In this document: positions 8,056-16,572 of the stretch, piece by piece
How the letters are laid out: every line of letters begins with the position of its first letter
Numbering within the stretch: position 1 is the stretch's first letter
Assembly (NCBI GenBank): GCA_964367095.1
Contig: CAYIXE010000008.1
Coordinates: forward strand, 1-25,332
Length of the DNA: 25,332 bases
Direction of reading: 5' to 3'
Source of the DNA: UBA927 sp964367095
GTDB taxonomy: Bacteria > Patescibacteriota > Microgenomatia > UBA10105 > UBA927
The notes under the pieces: generated by a model
Seen by the model: only the letters and a program-made list of their open reading frames with translations
The model's database searches: none
What the model was told of the DNA's origin: nothing
Made by a program: the position numbers and the translations under genes

Positions 8056-8742
8056 TTACTGGTTGATGATCTCTGGAAGATCTTTGGTCGCAATCCCCGG
8101 TACATCTGGATTTCGTTTATGCTGAATGTATTCATAGATCATGGGTAAGACGGAAAGACCGATGATAGCAAAAATTGCGTAGTGGAAATTTTCTTTGATA
8201 AATTGCAAATTGCCGAAATAATATCCCAAAAGCGAAAATATACTTACCCACAAAATACCGCCTACAACATTATAGGTAATAAAAGTCCTGTAATGCATCT
8301 TGCCTACACCCGCGACAAACGGTGCAAATGTACGGATAATAGGCACGAAACGAGCCAGTATTATTGTTTTGCCACCATATTTTTTGTAAAACTGCTCGGT
8401 TTTATCTATATGTTCCTGATTTATAAATGTAATTTTCGGATTATCAACTATTTTTCGTCCAAAGTAGTGTCCAATCCAATAATTAACCGTGTCTCCCAAG
8501 ATGGCAGCGCTGATGAGAATCGCTATAACAAGCCCTAGGTTTAGGGAACCCAACGCTGCTATGGCACCAGCCGCAAAAAGAAGTGAATCACCTGGTAAAA
8601 ATGGCAATATTACAAGTCCTGTCTCTGCAAATACAATAGAAAACAAAATTGCGTATGTGATAAATCCATATTGGGTTACCAGTAAGGCCAAGTTTGTATC
8701 AAGATGAAGTATAAAGTCAACAAATGATTGCATCAATTCCAT
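8056..8742 (-). CDS. DedA-family membrane protein
   Basis: DedA (VTT/SNARE-associated fold) proteins are inner-membrane proteins tied to lipid flipping or recycling and envelope homeostasis. Motifs are ETGLVILPFLPGDSLLFAAG, GDTVNYWIGHYFGR and the signature ARFVPIIRTFAPFVAGVGKM; several hydrophobic helices span the protein, including one near the C-terminus. The open frame extends upstream to 8889 but would run into rsmI on the other strand; the ATG at 8742 (228 residues, MELMQSF) matches family length, and the ATG at 8733 is an alternative. No clear Shine-Dalgarno. It ends tail-to-tail with lexA, one base between the stops. Confidence 0.92.
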   Translation of the reverse strand: MELMQSFVDFILHLDTNLALLVTQYGFITYAILFSIVFAETGLVILPFLPGDSLLFAAGAIAALGSLNLGLVIAILISAAILGDTVNYWIGHYFGRKIVDNPKITFINQEHIDKTEQFYKKYGGKTIILARFVPIIRTFAPFVAGVGKMHYRTFITYNVVGGILWVSIFSLLGYYFGNLQFIKENFHYAIFAIIGLSVLPMIYEYIQHKRNPDVPGIATKDLPEIINQ

Positions 8743-8753
8743 AAAATCAATAG

Positions 8754-8780
8754 TACCATAGAGAGTGGTATAATCGCGAT
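8754..8780 (+). promoter_or_regulatory. rsmI promoter, extended -10, probably leaderless transcript
   Basis: A perfect TATAAT (8769-8774) preceded by TGG (extended -10) ends 6 nt before the rsmI ATG at 8781, so transcription should begin at or next to the ATG. No Shine-Dalgarno can fit. An inverted repeat TACCA-N7-TGGTA (8754-8770) touches the -10 box and may be an operator. Confidence 0.6.
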
Positions 8781-9479
8781 ATGGGAACGCTCTACGTTGT
8801 GGCAACGCCGATTGGAAATCTAGAAGATATATCTCTTCGTGCGTTGCGCATCTTGTTTGCCTCTCCATATATCGCATGTGAGGACACAAGACGAACCGGA
8901 ATGTTATTATCAGAACTTAAAAAACGCTATGGCACGATAATAGATACGAATCCTAAACCAAAACTTATTTCATATTATGATCAGGTAGAACAGGCCAAAA
9001 CTCCAGAAATTCTCGAATTACTAACAAATTCTGATGTGGCGCTTGTGTCTGATGCGGGTACTCCATTAATCTCTGATCCGGGGTATGTACTCGTACACGA
9101 AGCGAGGAAAAGAAATGTTCCTGTCATTGCAATTCCGGGACCTAATGCCGCAATCACTGCACTCTCAGTTTCAGGTCTTCCGGTAAGTTCATTTATATTT
9201 TTTGGCTATCCACCCGAAAAACAATCCACCCGCCTCTCCCACTTTAAACTCGCTTACCAGTGTATTAATACACTGGTACATAAACCAACAGTCATTTACT
9301 ACTGTGCGCCCCACAATCTTTCTGCAGTACTTGACGATATTAAAGTAGTATTTGGCAATATTCAGATTACTATAGCTCGTGAGCTTACAAAAGTACACGA
9401 AGAAGTCTGGAGTGGAACGATAGATAAAGCAAAAAAAATGTTTAATGAACCTAAGGGAGAGTTTGTTCTACTCTTTTAG
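8781..9479 (+). CDS. rsmI: 16S rRNA (cytidine1402-2'-O)-methyltransferase, short form
   Basis: RsmI methylates the ribose of C1402 in the 16S rRNA decoding centre using SAM. It shows the tetrapyrrole-methylase fold: LYVVATPIGNLEDISLRAL, CEDTRRTGMLL, LVSDAGTPLISDPGYVLV, IPGPNAAITALSVSGLP, and ARELTKVHEEVWSGT near the end. At 232 residues it stops after EPKGEFVLLF and lacks the roughly 45-residue C-terminal domain of E. coli RsmI. Around residues 159-166 (AYQCINTL) the coding DNA is a 24-bp perfect palindrome, in a stretch slightly longer than in relatives. It converges with acs, 13 nt between the stops, and no terminator is visible. Confidence 0.96.
   Translation: MGTLYVVATPIGNLEDISLRALRILFASPYIACEDTRRTGMLLSELKKRYGTIIDTNPKPKLISYYDQVEQAKTPEILELLTNSDVALVSDAGTPLISDPGYVLVHEARKRNVPVIAIPGPNAAITALSVSGLPVSSFIFFGYPPEKQSTRLSHFKLAYQCINTLVHKPTVIYYCAPHNLSAVLDDIKVVFGNIQITIARELTKVHEEVWSGTIDKAKKMFNEPKGEFVLLF
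9255..9278. repeat. 24-bp perfect palindrome inside rsmI
   Basis: The half-site TACCAGTGTATT is followed directly by its exact reverse complement. It lies in the variable stretch between GYPPEKQSTRL and PTVIYYCAPHNL of RsmI. Confidence 0.9.
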
Positions 9480-9492
9480 TCTAATGTTTGCT

Positions 9493-11226
9493 CTAATACT
9501 CCTCCAGAGTAGACGTGTCCCCTATCGGCAGGCCTAAGTCCTTGGCTTTCAAAATGCGGCGCATAATTTTCCCCGAACGAGTTTTTGGGAGTTTATCGAT
9601 AAATTCTATCTCACGAGGGTACGCGTGGCCTGCAAGGTGCTTTTTGACATATTGTGAAAGTTCCTCTTTAAATGCATCTTTTTCTTTTTCAGTTTTGAGT
9701 TTCGCTTCCATCGTCTTATCCAAAACAACAAATGCTTTGATTATCTCACCCCGCAAGGCATCAGGTTTTCCTATGACTCCTGCTTCTACCACGCCTTTGT
9801 ATTCTACTAATGACGATTCCACTTCAAAAGGCCCTACGCGTTCGCCTGCAGTTTTTATGACGTCATCTGCACGGCCTATAAACCAAAAATAGCCGTCATT
9901 ATCAATGACACCTCTATCGCCGCTTATATACCAGCCGTTATTAAAATAACTTTTATATTTAAGCGGCCTTCGCCAAATCGCTTTCATCATCGATGGCCAA
10001 GGGGGCTTGAGGGCGATGTTGCCTTCTGTTCCTACCTTAACTTCTAAACCTTTATCATCTACGATTGCTGCCATAAGTCCTGGTATGGGTTTTCCCATTG
10101 AACCAATCTTTATTGGCAAACTTGGAAAATTAACGATGCACATGGCACCTGTTTCTGTCTGCCACCACGTATCATGAAAAGGCAATCCAAATGCTTCTAC
10201 GCCCCATCGAATTGCTTCAGGATTTAAAGGCTCACCGACAGAGCAAAGATGTCGAAGTGATAAAAGGTCATGTGATTTGGCAAGTGCGCTGCCTTGCGCC
10301 ATGAGCATACGGATCGCAGTTGGCGCTGTATACCAAACGGTAATTTTGTATTTGGCAATAAGTTCGTACCATTTTTTGGGTTCAAATCGCCCAGCGTATA
10401 CAAAGGTAGTGACACCACACGACCAACTCCCAAGTATTTCGTATGCTATCCCCGTCACCCATCCTGGGTCTGCAGTACACCAATACGTATCAGTATCACG
10501 AAGATCCAATACCCAATATGCCGTCATGTGCTGTTGGATAATGGAACGATGAGAATGCATAACCCCTTTTGGTTTCCCAGTTGTACCCGAGGTATAGAGC
10601 ATAAAGGCATAGTCATCAGGATCCATATGGGCTATGCGATGATCAACTGATGCGTGTGCAAAAGATGTAATAAAATCTTTAGAATCAACAACCAAGACAT
10701 GTTTAAGGTTTGGTAGTTTTTTTCTCACCGCGTCTATACGAGGGCTTAACGTGCTATCGGTAATAACAACTTTCGCATCGCTATTTAAGAGTCGATCAAA
10801 AAGTGCTTGTTCTTGAAACGCACTAAACAATGTTCCTGCAATAGCGCCTAATTTTAATATTCCTAAAAACGCAAAAAATAACTCCGGGATGCGAGGCAAG
10901 AATATAAACACCCGATCTGCCCGCTCTACACCAAAATCATGGAGAATGTTTGCCATTTTATTTGAATACTCTGATAACTCCTGAAAGGTGTATTCTCTAC
11001 GTTGTCCCGCTTCGTTTTCCCAATACAAAGCAATTTTATTTTTGCGCCAAGTCATCGCATGGCGATCTACCGCATTGTATGCCGCATTGATATTATGCCC
11101 AAACCACGTTACATGGCTTCTGGCTTCTTTCCATGTGAATGTTTCGTAGGCTTTCTTATAATCAGGTAAATTCGGTTGACGATCTTTAGGAAATATTTTT
11201 TTGATTATGGATTGTTTTATAGTCAT
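9493..11226 (-). CDS. acs: AMP-forming acetyl-CoA synthetase (acyl-CoA synthetase family)
   Basis: It activates acetate (or a similar short acid) to acyl-CoA through an acyl-adenylate. Motifs: P-loop YTSGTTGKPKG (about 211-221), DTWWQTETG, SGDRGVIDNDGYFWFIGRADDVIKTAGERVGPFEVES, and the C-terminal PKTRSGKIMRR whose Lys553 is the adenylation lysine, also the usual acetylation target. At 577 residues it is shorter than the roughly 650 of classical Acs, mainly at the N-terminus. Start: ATG at 11226; an upstream TTG (11250) would add eight residues. No clear Shine-Dalgarno. Substrate specificity is inferred from family resemblance; propionate is possible. Confidence 0.9.
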   Translation of the reverse strand: MTIKQSIIKKIFPKDRQPNLPDYKKAYETFTWKEARSHVTWFGHNINAAYNAVDRHAMTWRKNKIALYWENEAGQRREYTFQELSEYSNKMANILHDFGVERADRVFIFLPRIPELFFAFLGILKLGAIAGTLFSAFQEQALFDRLLNSDAKVVITDSTLSPRIDAVRKKLPNLKHVLVVDSKDFITSFAHASVDHRIAHMDPDDYAFMLYTSGTTGKPKGVMHSHRSIIQQHMTAYWVLDLRDTDTYWCTADPGWVTGIAYEILGSWSCGVTTFVYAGRFEPKKWYELIAKYKITVWYTAPTAIRMLMAQGSALAKSHDLLSLRHLCSVGEPLNPEAIRWGVEAFGLPFHDTWWQTETGAMCIVNFPSLPIKIGSMGKPIPGLMAAIVDDKGLEVKVGTEGNIALKPPWPSMMKAIWRRPLKYKSYFNNGWYISGDRGVIDNDGYFWFIGRADDVIKTAGERVGPFEVESSLVEYKGVVEAGVIGKPDALRGEIIKAFVVLDKTMEAKLKTEKEKDAFKEELSQYVKKHLAGHAYPREIEFIDKLPKTRSGKIMRRILKAKDLGLPIGDTSTLEEY

Positions 11227-11260
11227 AGGGTAATAAAAGTTTACAGACAAACGCTTTAGA

Positions 11261-11307
11261 CATCAATCCATTCGACAAACTCAGGATTGATGTTGAGCAT
11301 CGTCGAA
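11261..11307. repeat. REP-like imperfect palindromes overlapping the 3' end of gpmI
   Basis: Two nested inverted repeats: CATCAATCC (11261-11269) pairs with GGATTGATG (11284-11292), and TTCGAC-N3-CTCA pairs with TGAG-N4-GTCGAA across 11271-11307. The TTCGACAAACTCAGGAT core resembles dispersed palindromes found between genes in many bacteria. It encodes the last residues of GpmI. It could act as a 3' mRNA stem-loop; there is no T-run. Confidence 0.6.
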
Positions 11308-12945
11308 CACATCAATATCTGCAAGTAAATTTTTTCCTGTCATTTCAGTGGGAATTGGTATACCCATATGAGCTAAAATAGTAGGCGCAATATCAGCTAA
11401 TTTGCCATTAGGAAGTGAAATCGCTCTTTTTTCGTATTGATTGTTAATCAAAATAAACGGGACTGGAAATGTAGAATGTTCTGTATCGATTTCATTATTG
11501 GCTCCTATCATCTCTTCAACATTTCCGTGATCCGCCGTAACGATGCACGTTCCTCCCAGAGATAGCACGAGTCGGGCAATTTTTCCTACACACTCATCCG
11601 TGATTTGGCACGCGCGAATTGCGGCAGGGATATTCCCTGAATGTGCAACCATGTCGGGATTTGCTATATTAATGAGAATAAATGAATAAACATCACTTAC
11701 TAATCGATCAAGGACCCGATCGGTGATTTGGAAAACGGACATTTCGGGTTTTAAATCATATGTAGCCACGTTAGGAGAAGGGATAATCAAATGATCTTCC
11801 TGGGTAAACGGCACCTCGTGCATGCCATTGAAATAATAGGTGACAAATCGTTCTTTCTCTGATTCAGAAACACGAAGTTGCCGTACTTTCATGGTTTCTA
11901 ATACTCTTCCTAACGTCATATCAATCGGCTGTAATGGAAAGGCTACAACGGTTGGTAAGTTATGTTCATATTCAGTCATAGTTACAAAAAACAAATCTTG
12001 AAGTACTATTTTTCTTGTAAACGGCGCTGGTCTATCAGACTCTTGCTCCACAATATGTTTGTGATGATATTTGACCGCGTACGGATCAAAAGATTCTTTA
12101 ATTATGTGTGTTTCAAAGTCTGATAATACAAACGCACGCGTCAATTGCCTCGGTCGATCGATACGATAATTAAAGAATATCACTGCATCGTGAGTGGATA
12201 TTCTCGGATATGGGTTACCTTCATTGTCAACTATAATTGTTGGTTTTATAAATTCATCAGTCACATTCTGTTCATATGACTCTTCTATAGCTTCAACGGA
12301 AGTTTTTGCCCGACGGGAAATCATTTCAGTAAGACATTCATACGCCAGTGCTGTTCGTTCCCATCGTTTATCTCGATCCATCGCATAGTATCTACCCATA
12401 ATGGTGGCGATCTTTCCGATACCAATCTTTTTAAGCATGACCTCTACTTCTCGAATAAATCGAAGTCCGGCTTTGGGAGAACTATCTCTTCCATCAGTGA
12501 AAAGATGCAGATAAATCGGTCTTACGCATTGATTATTCTTAAACAGTGTGAGTAAGGCATACAAGTGATTACGGCTCGCATGAACTCCGGAATCAGATAA
12601 TAATCCCATGATGTGAATAGCACTTTCATGCGACTGACTATATGACTGTGCCGACAGAAAGGCATCGTTTGTAAAAAAACTTCCATCGGAAATCGCCATA
12701 GAAATACGTGGTAAATCCTGATACACAACACGCCCTGCACCAATATTTATGTGTCCTGTTTCAGTATTTCCATCTTCTCCCGATGGCAGGCCTACAGCCT
12801 CTCCAGAAGCGTCAAGTTGTGTATGAGGATAATTTTGCCAAAAATAGGGAATATGGGTAAGATTGGAAAGTGAAATAGCATTTCCCGGTCCTGGCGGCGC
12901 TAATCCCCAACCGTCAAGCACTAATAATACGACAGGTTTAATCAT
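11281..12945 (-). CDS. gpmI: 2,3-bisphosphoglycerate-independent phosphoglycerate mutase
   Basis: It interconverts 3- and 2-phosphoglycerate in glycolysis and gluconeogenesis, with two metal ions (usually Mn) and a phosphoenzyme. Motifs: LDGWG near residue 11, DGRDSSPKAG, GRYYAMDRDKRWERT, FFNYRIDRPRQLTRAF, IPSPNVATYDLKPEM, TADHGNVEEM and HSTFPVPF. The nucleophile motif, usually GNSEVGH, reads GNTETGH (Thr61). At 554 residues it exceeds the usual 510-515, with extra residues between the DRPRQLTRAF and FVTMTEYE motifs and a REP-like tail. Its ATG overlaps the enolase stop by 4 bp (ATGA), indicating translational coupling of successive glycolytic steps. Confidence 0.96.
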   Translation of the reverse strand: MIKPVVLLVLDGWGLAPPGPGNAISLSNLTHIPYFWQNYPHTQLDASGEAVGLPSGEDGNTETGHINIGAGRVVYQDLPRISMAISDGSFFTNDAFLSAQSYSQSHESAIHIMGLLSDSGVHASRNHLYALLTLFKNNQCVRPIYLHLFTDGRDSSPKAGLRFIREVEVMLKKIGIGKIATIMGRYYAMDRDKRWERTALAYECLTEMISRRAKTSVEAIEESYEQNVTDEFIKPTIIVDNEGNPYPRISTHDAVIFFNYRIDRPRQLTRAFVLSDFETHIIKESFDPYAVKYHHKHIVEQESDRPAPFTRKIVLQDLFFVTMTEYEHNLPTVVAFPLQPIDMTLGRVLETMKVRQLRVSESEKERFVTYYFNGMHEVPFTQEDHLIIPSPNVATYDLKPEMSVFQITDRVLDRLVSDVYSFILINIANPDMVAHSGNIPAAIRACQITDECVGKIARLVLSLGGTCIVTADHGNVEEMIGANNEIDTEHSTFPVPFILINNQYEKRAISLPNGKLADIAPTILAHMGIPIPTEMTGKNLLADIDVFDDAQHQS

Positions 12946-14213
12946 TTTAATTCTTGCTCAATTTGAAGGAGTCTATTGTATTTAGCGACGCGCTCACCTC
13001 GTGCGGGAGCTCCAAATTTCACATAATCAGATTGAATACCCACGGCTAAATCAGCGACAGACGTGTCATTGGTCTCTCCACTTCTGTGGGATACTATTGT
13101 TTTAATATCATTTTGTTTTGCAAGGGTTGAAACCGCCATAAATTCTGATACTGTTCCGATTTGGTTAGGCTTTAGCAATATTGAAGTACATGCTTTTTCT
13201 GCTATGGCCTTTTGGAGTCTTTCTGGATTGGTAACGAGCAGATCATCTCCGACGACAAGTACGTCTTTTCCTACTTCACGGGTCAATTCTTTCCAATGTT
13301 CCCAATCATCTTCAGACAACCCATCCTCAATGATAAGTAATTTATATTGAGTAAATAAATCTTTAAGATATAAAACGAAATCATGACCAGAATAAGCACG
13401 AGGCCGGTCTTTTATGTGATATGAGTGATCTTTATAAAAATAATTTGAAGCCAGATCAAGCCCCATGAATACATCCACGCCATACCGGTAAACGCTTGCG
13501 CGTATAGCATCCATTATGATCGCCAGCGCATCGACATTGGTAAACAAATCCGGCGCAAATCCTCCCTCATCACCGACTGAATGTATCGCATTTCTGTACT
13601 TTAATATTTCTCTGACGCCTCGATACAGTTCTGCCCCCATCTGAAGAGCTTGTGAGAACGATTTGTTGCTTGCTGGTATGACGTGAAACTCTTGAAAATC
13701 AAGATTTCCTGCTCCATGCTTGCCTCCGTTTATGATATTAAAAGTTGGGGTAGGTATGCGCGTAATTACTGTAGGACAGGACGCGGTAAAAAGAGCATTA
13801 AAATAACGATATAAAGGCATACGCAGAGCATTTGAAACAGCGACAGATACCGCAAGCGATACGCTTAATATGCTATTAGCACCCAGCGTATGTTTATCTT
13901 TTGATCCGTCAAGGTCAACAAGCATTTTATCTATAGTACCTTGAGAAAGTGCGTCGTTTCCCTTTAATGCAGCATTTATCGTCGTATTCACATTGGTGAC
14001 CGCTTTCAAAACTCCTTTGCCCCCGTACCGCTTTATGTCAGCATCTCGAAGTTCTACCGCTTCATAGGTGCCCACTGAAGCGCCTGATGGAACGGATGCG
14101 GTGCCGCTATATCCACTCTCTAATAATACTGTCGTTTCTATCGTTGGATTGCCGCGGGAGTCGAGTATCTCTCGAGCGATCGCACTGTATATTTTTGTAT
14201 TTGCCGTTGACAT
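12942..14213 (-). CDS. eno: Enolase
   Basis: It converts 2-phosphoglycerate to phosphoenolpyruvate and is Mg-dependent. 423 residues with REILDSRGNPTIE and VPSGASVGTYEAVELRD at the N-terminus, VGDEGGFAPDL with Glu216, likely metal ligands Asp253, Glu296 and Asp323, catalytic Lys348 in LLKPNQIGT, and SHRSGETNDTSVADLAVG (375 onward). The C-terminal substrate Lys is Lys399 in YVKFGAP, where most enolases read IKTGAP. Lies 20 nt after ppsA and is coupled to gpmI by a 4-bp overlap, so PEP synthase, enolase and phosphoglycerate mutase form a gluconeogenic/glycolytic run. A/T-rich sequence precedes the ATG, without a clear Shine-Dalgarno. Confidence 0.97.
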   Translation of the reverse strand: MSTANTKIYSAIAREILDSRGNPTIETTVLLESGYSGTASVPSGASVGTYEAVELRDADIKRYGGKGVLKAVTNVNTTINAALKGNDALSQGTIDKMLVDLDGSKDKHTLGANSILSVSLAVSVAVSNALRMPLYRYFNALFTASCPTVITRIPTPTFNIINGGKHGAGNLDFQEFHVIPASNKSFSQALQMGAELYRGVREILKYRNAIHSVGDEGGFAPDLFTNVDALAIIMDAIRASVYRYGVDVFMGLDLASNYFYKDHSYHIKDRPRAYSGHDFVLYLKDLFTQYKLLIIEDGLSEDDWEHWKELTREVGKDVLVVGDDLLVTNPERLQKAIAEKACTSILLKPNQIGTVSEFMAVSTLAKQNDIKTIVSHRSGETNDTSVADLAVGIQSDYVKFGAPARGERVAKYNRLLQIEQELK

Positions 14214-14233
14214 ATATATCTTTTTTCGATGAA

Positions 14234-16516
14234 TTAACGTGAGCGTCTCGCCACAAGATCCTGTTCTGCTGATGCTATCGAGTGCCTCACCGCTACTGCC
14301 ACGTCGCGATTAACTGACATGCTGGTCACTCCCCACTCGACAAGTTTGTGGACTAACTCAGGATAGTCAGATGGTGCCTGACCGCACATGGACGTTGTCA
14401 CTCCCCGTTTGTTACACGCGGTAATAACTCGCTCGTAGCACCAGAGAAGTGATGGATCAACTTCATTGTATGCGGACGCAATTTCACTATTATCTCTGTC
14501 AGTGCCCAAAACTAACATCGTAAGATCGTTTGATCCAAACGAAATGCCATCAATACCAACGTCCAAGAATGCATCAATGCTTATAACGTTGGTCGGTAAC
14601 TCTACCATCATCCACAATTTAAATGCGGAAGAACGTGAGAGGCCGTTTGCTGAAACAATCTTTTTCACGGCCAGTAATTCAGCGGGAGATCGTACAAACG
14701 GTATCATAAGATGCAAATTCTTTAAATGTTTTTTATTTCTGACTCTTTTTATTGCCTCAAGCTCCAGTTCAAATACCCGTGGATCAGCAATATATCGGGC
14801 AGCCCCTCTAAATCCAAGCATGGGATTATCCTCTTCTGGTTCATACTGATCGCCGCCTTTTAAATTACGAAATTCATTCGTGCGAAAATCAGATGCTCGA
14901 TAAACGACCGGTCTTGGGGCCATCGCTTCACAGATAGTTTCCATGCCCAGAGATAAGTGTTCTATAAACTCTTTTTCTTTGTGATCGGCAATAATCTTTT
15001 TAGGATGCGTACCAATACTTGCCATCATAAACTCAGCGCGTAAAAGTCCAATTCCATCGATATCCATTTTTCCCACTTCTTTTGCCCTATCCGGCTCGGC
15101 CAAATTGACATAGAGTTTTGTGGCAGTTTTAATTTTTTCTCCATTGGTCTTATTGGACAAATTGGTCATATAAGACGTATTTGAAATTTGAACTGCTCCC
15201 TTAAACACTTCACCTGTCGATCCATTCGCCGTTATCACCATGCCGTCTTTGATCGCCTTCATAATGCCCTTGGCGCCCACAACTGCTGGAATTCCTAATT
15301 CGCGAGAAACAATTGCCGCGTGCGATGTGCGACCACCGCGCTCAGTAACTATTGCAACTGCTTTTCTCATAGCGGGCACATAATCAGGATTTGTCATCAG
15401 CGCTACGAGAATATCGCCCTTGAGAATTTTACCAATCTCTTTTGGGCCGCTAATAATTTTTGCCGATCCTGACGCTACACCGGGACTTGCCGCATCCCCT
15501 TTTATTAAAAGTTCTTTCTTACTATTTACTACTGACTCTTTACTGCGTACTGAGCTGCCTGCAGTGGTCACTGGCCTCGTTTGCACAATATAGATATGAC
15601 CATTATCTATAGCCCACTCGACGTCCTGTGGGAAATAATAATGTTTTTCTAATTTTTCGCCGATAGATGCAATTTTTAAAACCATCTCATCTGATATTTT
15701 TTGCTTCCCTCCCTCAGACTTTGTAAGCGCCACGATCTCTGTCTTGATGCCTCTGCGACGCATTACTTTTTCCTGCACGTTAATTTCTTTTTCAACAATC
15801 TTTTTGTCTTGTTTATCAATTTTAAAATGATCTGGCGTCACTGCTCCTTGCACAATCATCTCACCTAAACCAATAATCGCATCAATGACTATTTTCGATT
15901 TGTCATTGGTCACGGGATCGAGGGTAAACATGATGCCTGAGTAGTCAGACTGCACCATTATTTGCACAGGTATTGCGATACCAACTTTGAAATGATCAAA
16001 CTTATTGGTTACCCGATAAAATATCGCGCGTGCGGTGAAAAGCGACGCCCATGCTTCTTTGATCTTTTCCAAGACATTTGCCTCTCCAGCTACATTTAAA
16101 AACGTTGCTTGCTGACCTGCAAATGATGCAGTTGGTAAATCCTCAGCAGTTGCAGAGCTTCGTACCGCGACTAATACATGTTTACCTTTGTCTAATGACA
16201 AATATGCATTTATTACCTCAGTAGCTATCTCTTGCGGGAAACGTGCGTGCGTAATCTTGTGCTCAATGTCTTTGGATGCTTTCGCTAAATTAACGCTGTT
16301 ACTCACATCAAGTCCATGAAGAATTCTATGAAGGTCGTCACGAAGCCCTGATTCATCCAAAAATTGAAAGTAGGCTTGCGCGGTAACGACAAATCCATTC
16401 GGCACGGGGAAGCCGCTCTTTGTCATTTCTCCTAAATTCGCACCCTTCCCCCCAACGACGCCAATGTCTTCTTTATCCACTTCTTTAAACCAGCGTACGT
16501 ACTTTGGTTTCATCAT
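14234..16516 (-). CDS. ppsA: Phosphoenolpyruvate synthase (pyruvate, water dikinase)
   Basis: It makes PEP from pyruvate and ATP (releasing AMP and phosphate) and feeds gluconeogenesis through the adjacent enolase and GpmI. 760 residues in family order: an ATP-grasp nucleotide domain (VGGKGANLGEM, VAVRSSATAEDLPTASFAGQQ, about 1-318); a swivelling phosphohistidine domain with His399 in ERGGRTSHAAIVSRELGIPAVVG; and a PEP/pyruvate TIM barrel (GLLRAEFM, RASDFRTNEFRNL, GSNDLTMLVLGTDRD) ending with the catalytic Cys711 in TSMCGQAPSDYPE. The linker between the first two domains (321-334) comes from simple-repeat DNA. Two adjacent ATGs (16516, 16513) are possible starts. The order and Cys motif favour PpsA over PPDK or PTS enzyme I. 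Confidence 0.96.
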   Translation of the reverse strand: MMKPKYVRWFKEVDKEDIGVVGGKGANLGEMTKSGFPVPNGFVVTAQAYFQFLDESGLRDDLHRILHGLDVSNSVNLAKASKDIEHKITHARFPQEIATEVINAYLSLDKGKHVLVAVRSSATAEDLPTASFAGQQATFLNVAGEANVLEKIKEAWASLFTARAIFYRVTNKFDHFKVGIAIPVQIMVQSDYSGIMFTLDPVTNDKSKIVIDAIIGLGEMIVQGAVTPDHFKIDKQDKKIVEKEINVQEKVMRRRGIKTEIVALTKSEGGKQKISDEMVLKIASIGEKLEKHYYFPQDVEWAIDNGHIYIVQTRPVTTAGSSVRSKESVVNSKKELLIKGDAASPGVASGSAKIISGPKEIGKILKGDILVALMTNPDYVPAMRKAVAIVTERGGRTSHAAIVSRELGIPAVVGAKGIMKAIKDGMVITANGSTGEVFKGAVQISNTSYMTNLSNKTNGEKIKTATKLYVNLAEPDRAKEVGKMDIDGIGLLRAEFMMASIGTHPKKIIADHKEKEFIEHLSLGMETICEAMAPRPVVYRASDFRTNEFRNLKGGDQYEPEEDNPMLGFRGAARYIADPRVFELELEAIKRVRNKKHLKNLHLMIPFVRSPAELLAVKKIVSANGLSRSSAFKLWMMVELPTNVISIDAFLDVGIDGISFGSNDLTMLVLGTDRDNSEIASAYNEVDPSLLWCYERVITACNKRGVTTSMCGQAPSDYPELVHKLVEWGVTSMSVNRDVAVAVRHSIASAEQDLVARRSR

Positions 16517-16551
16517 ATATCTAGTATCAAGAATTTTAGAAGTTTTCGCAA
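16517..16551 (-). promoter_or_regulatory. Candidate ppsA promoter, leaderless
   Basis: On the minus strand TTGCGA (16546-16551), a 17-nt spacer and GATACT (16523-16528) precede the ppsA ATG by 6 nt. The geometry is the same as at rsmI, the -10 to ATG spacing leaves no room for a Shine-Dalgarno, and none is visible. Each hexamer matches consensus at 4 of 6 positions. Confidence 0.45.
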
Positions 16552-16572
16552 GTCGAGAAATGAAATTTCACA

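Noticed and set aside
8743..8889. N-terminal extension of the DedA protein
   Set aside because: It would overlap the 5' coding region of rsmI on the other strand and has no DedA-like sequence.
9480..9512. Terminator between rsmI and acs (TACTC...GAGTA hairpin)
   Set aside because: The stem is only 5 bp, lies within the acs coding end and has no T-run.
12942..12945. A possible frameshift joining enolase and phosphoglycerate mutase
   Set aside because: Both proteins are complete; the ATGA overlap is ordinary translational coupling.
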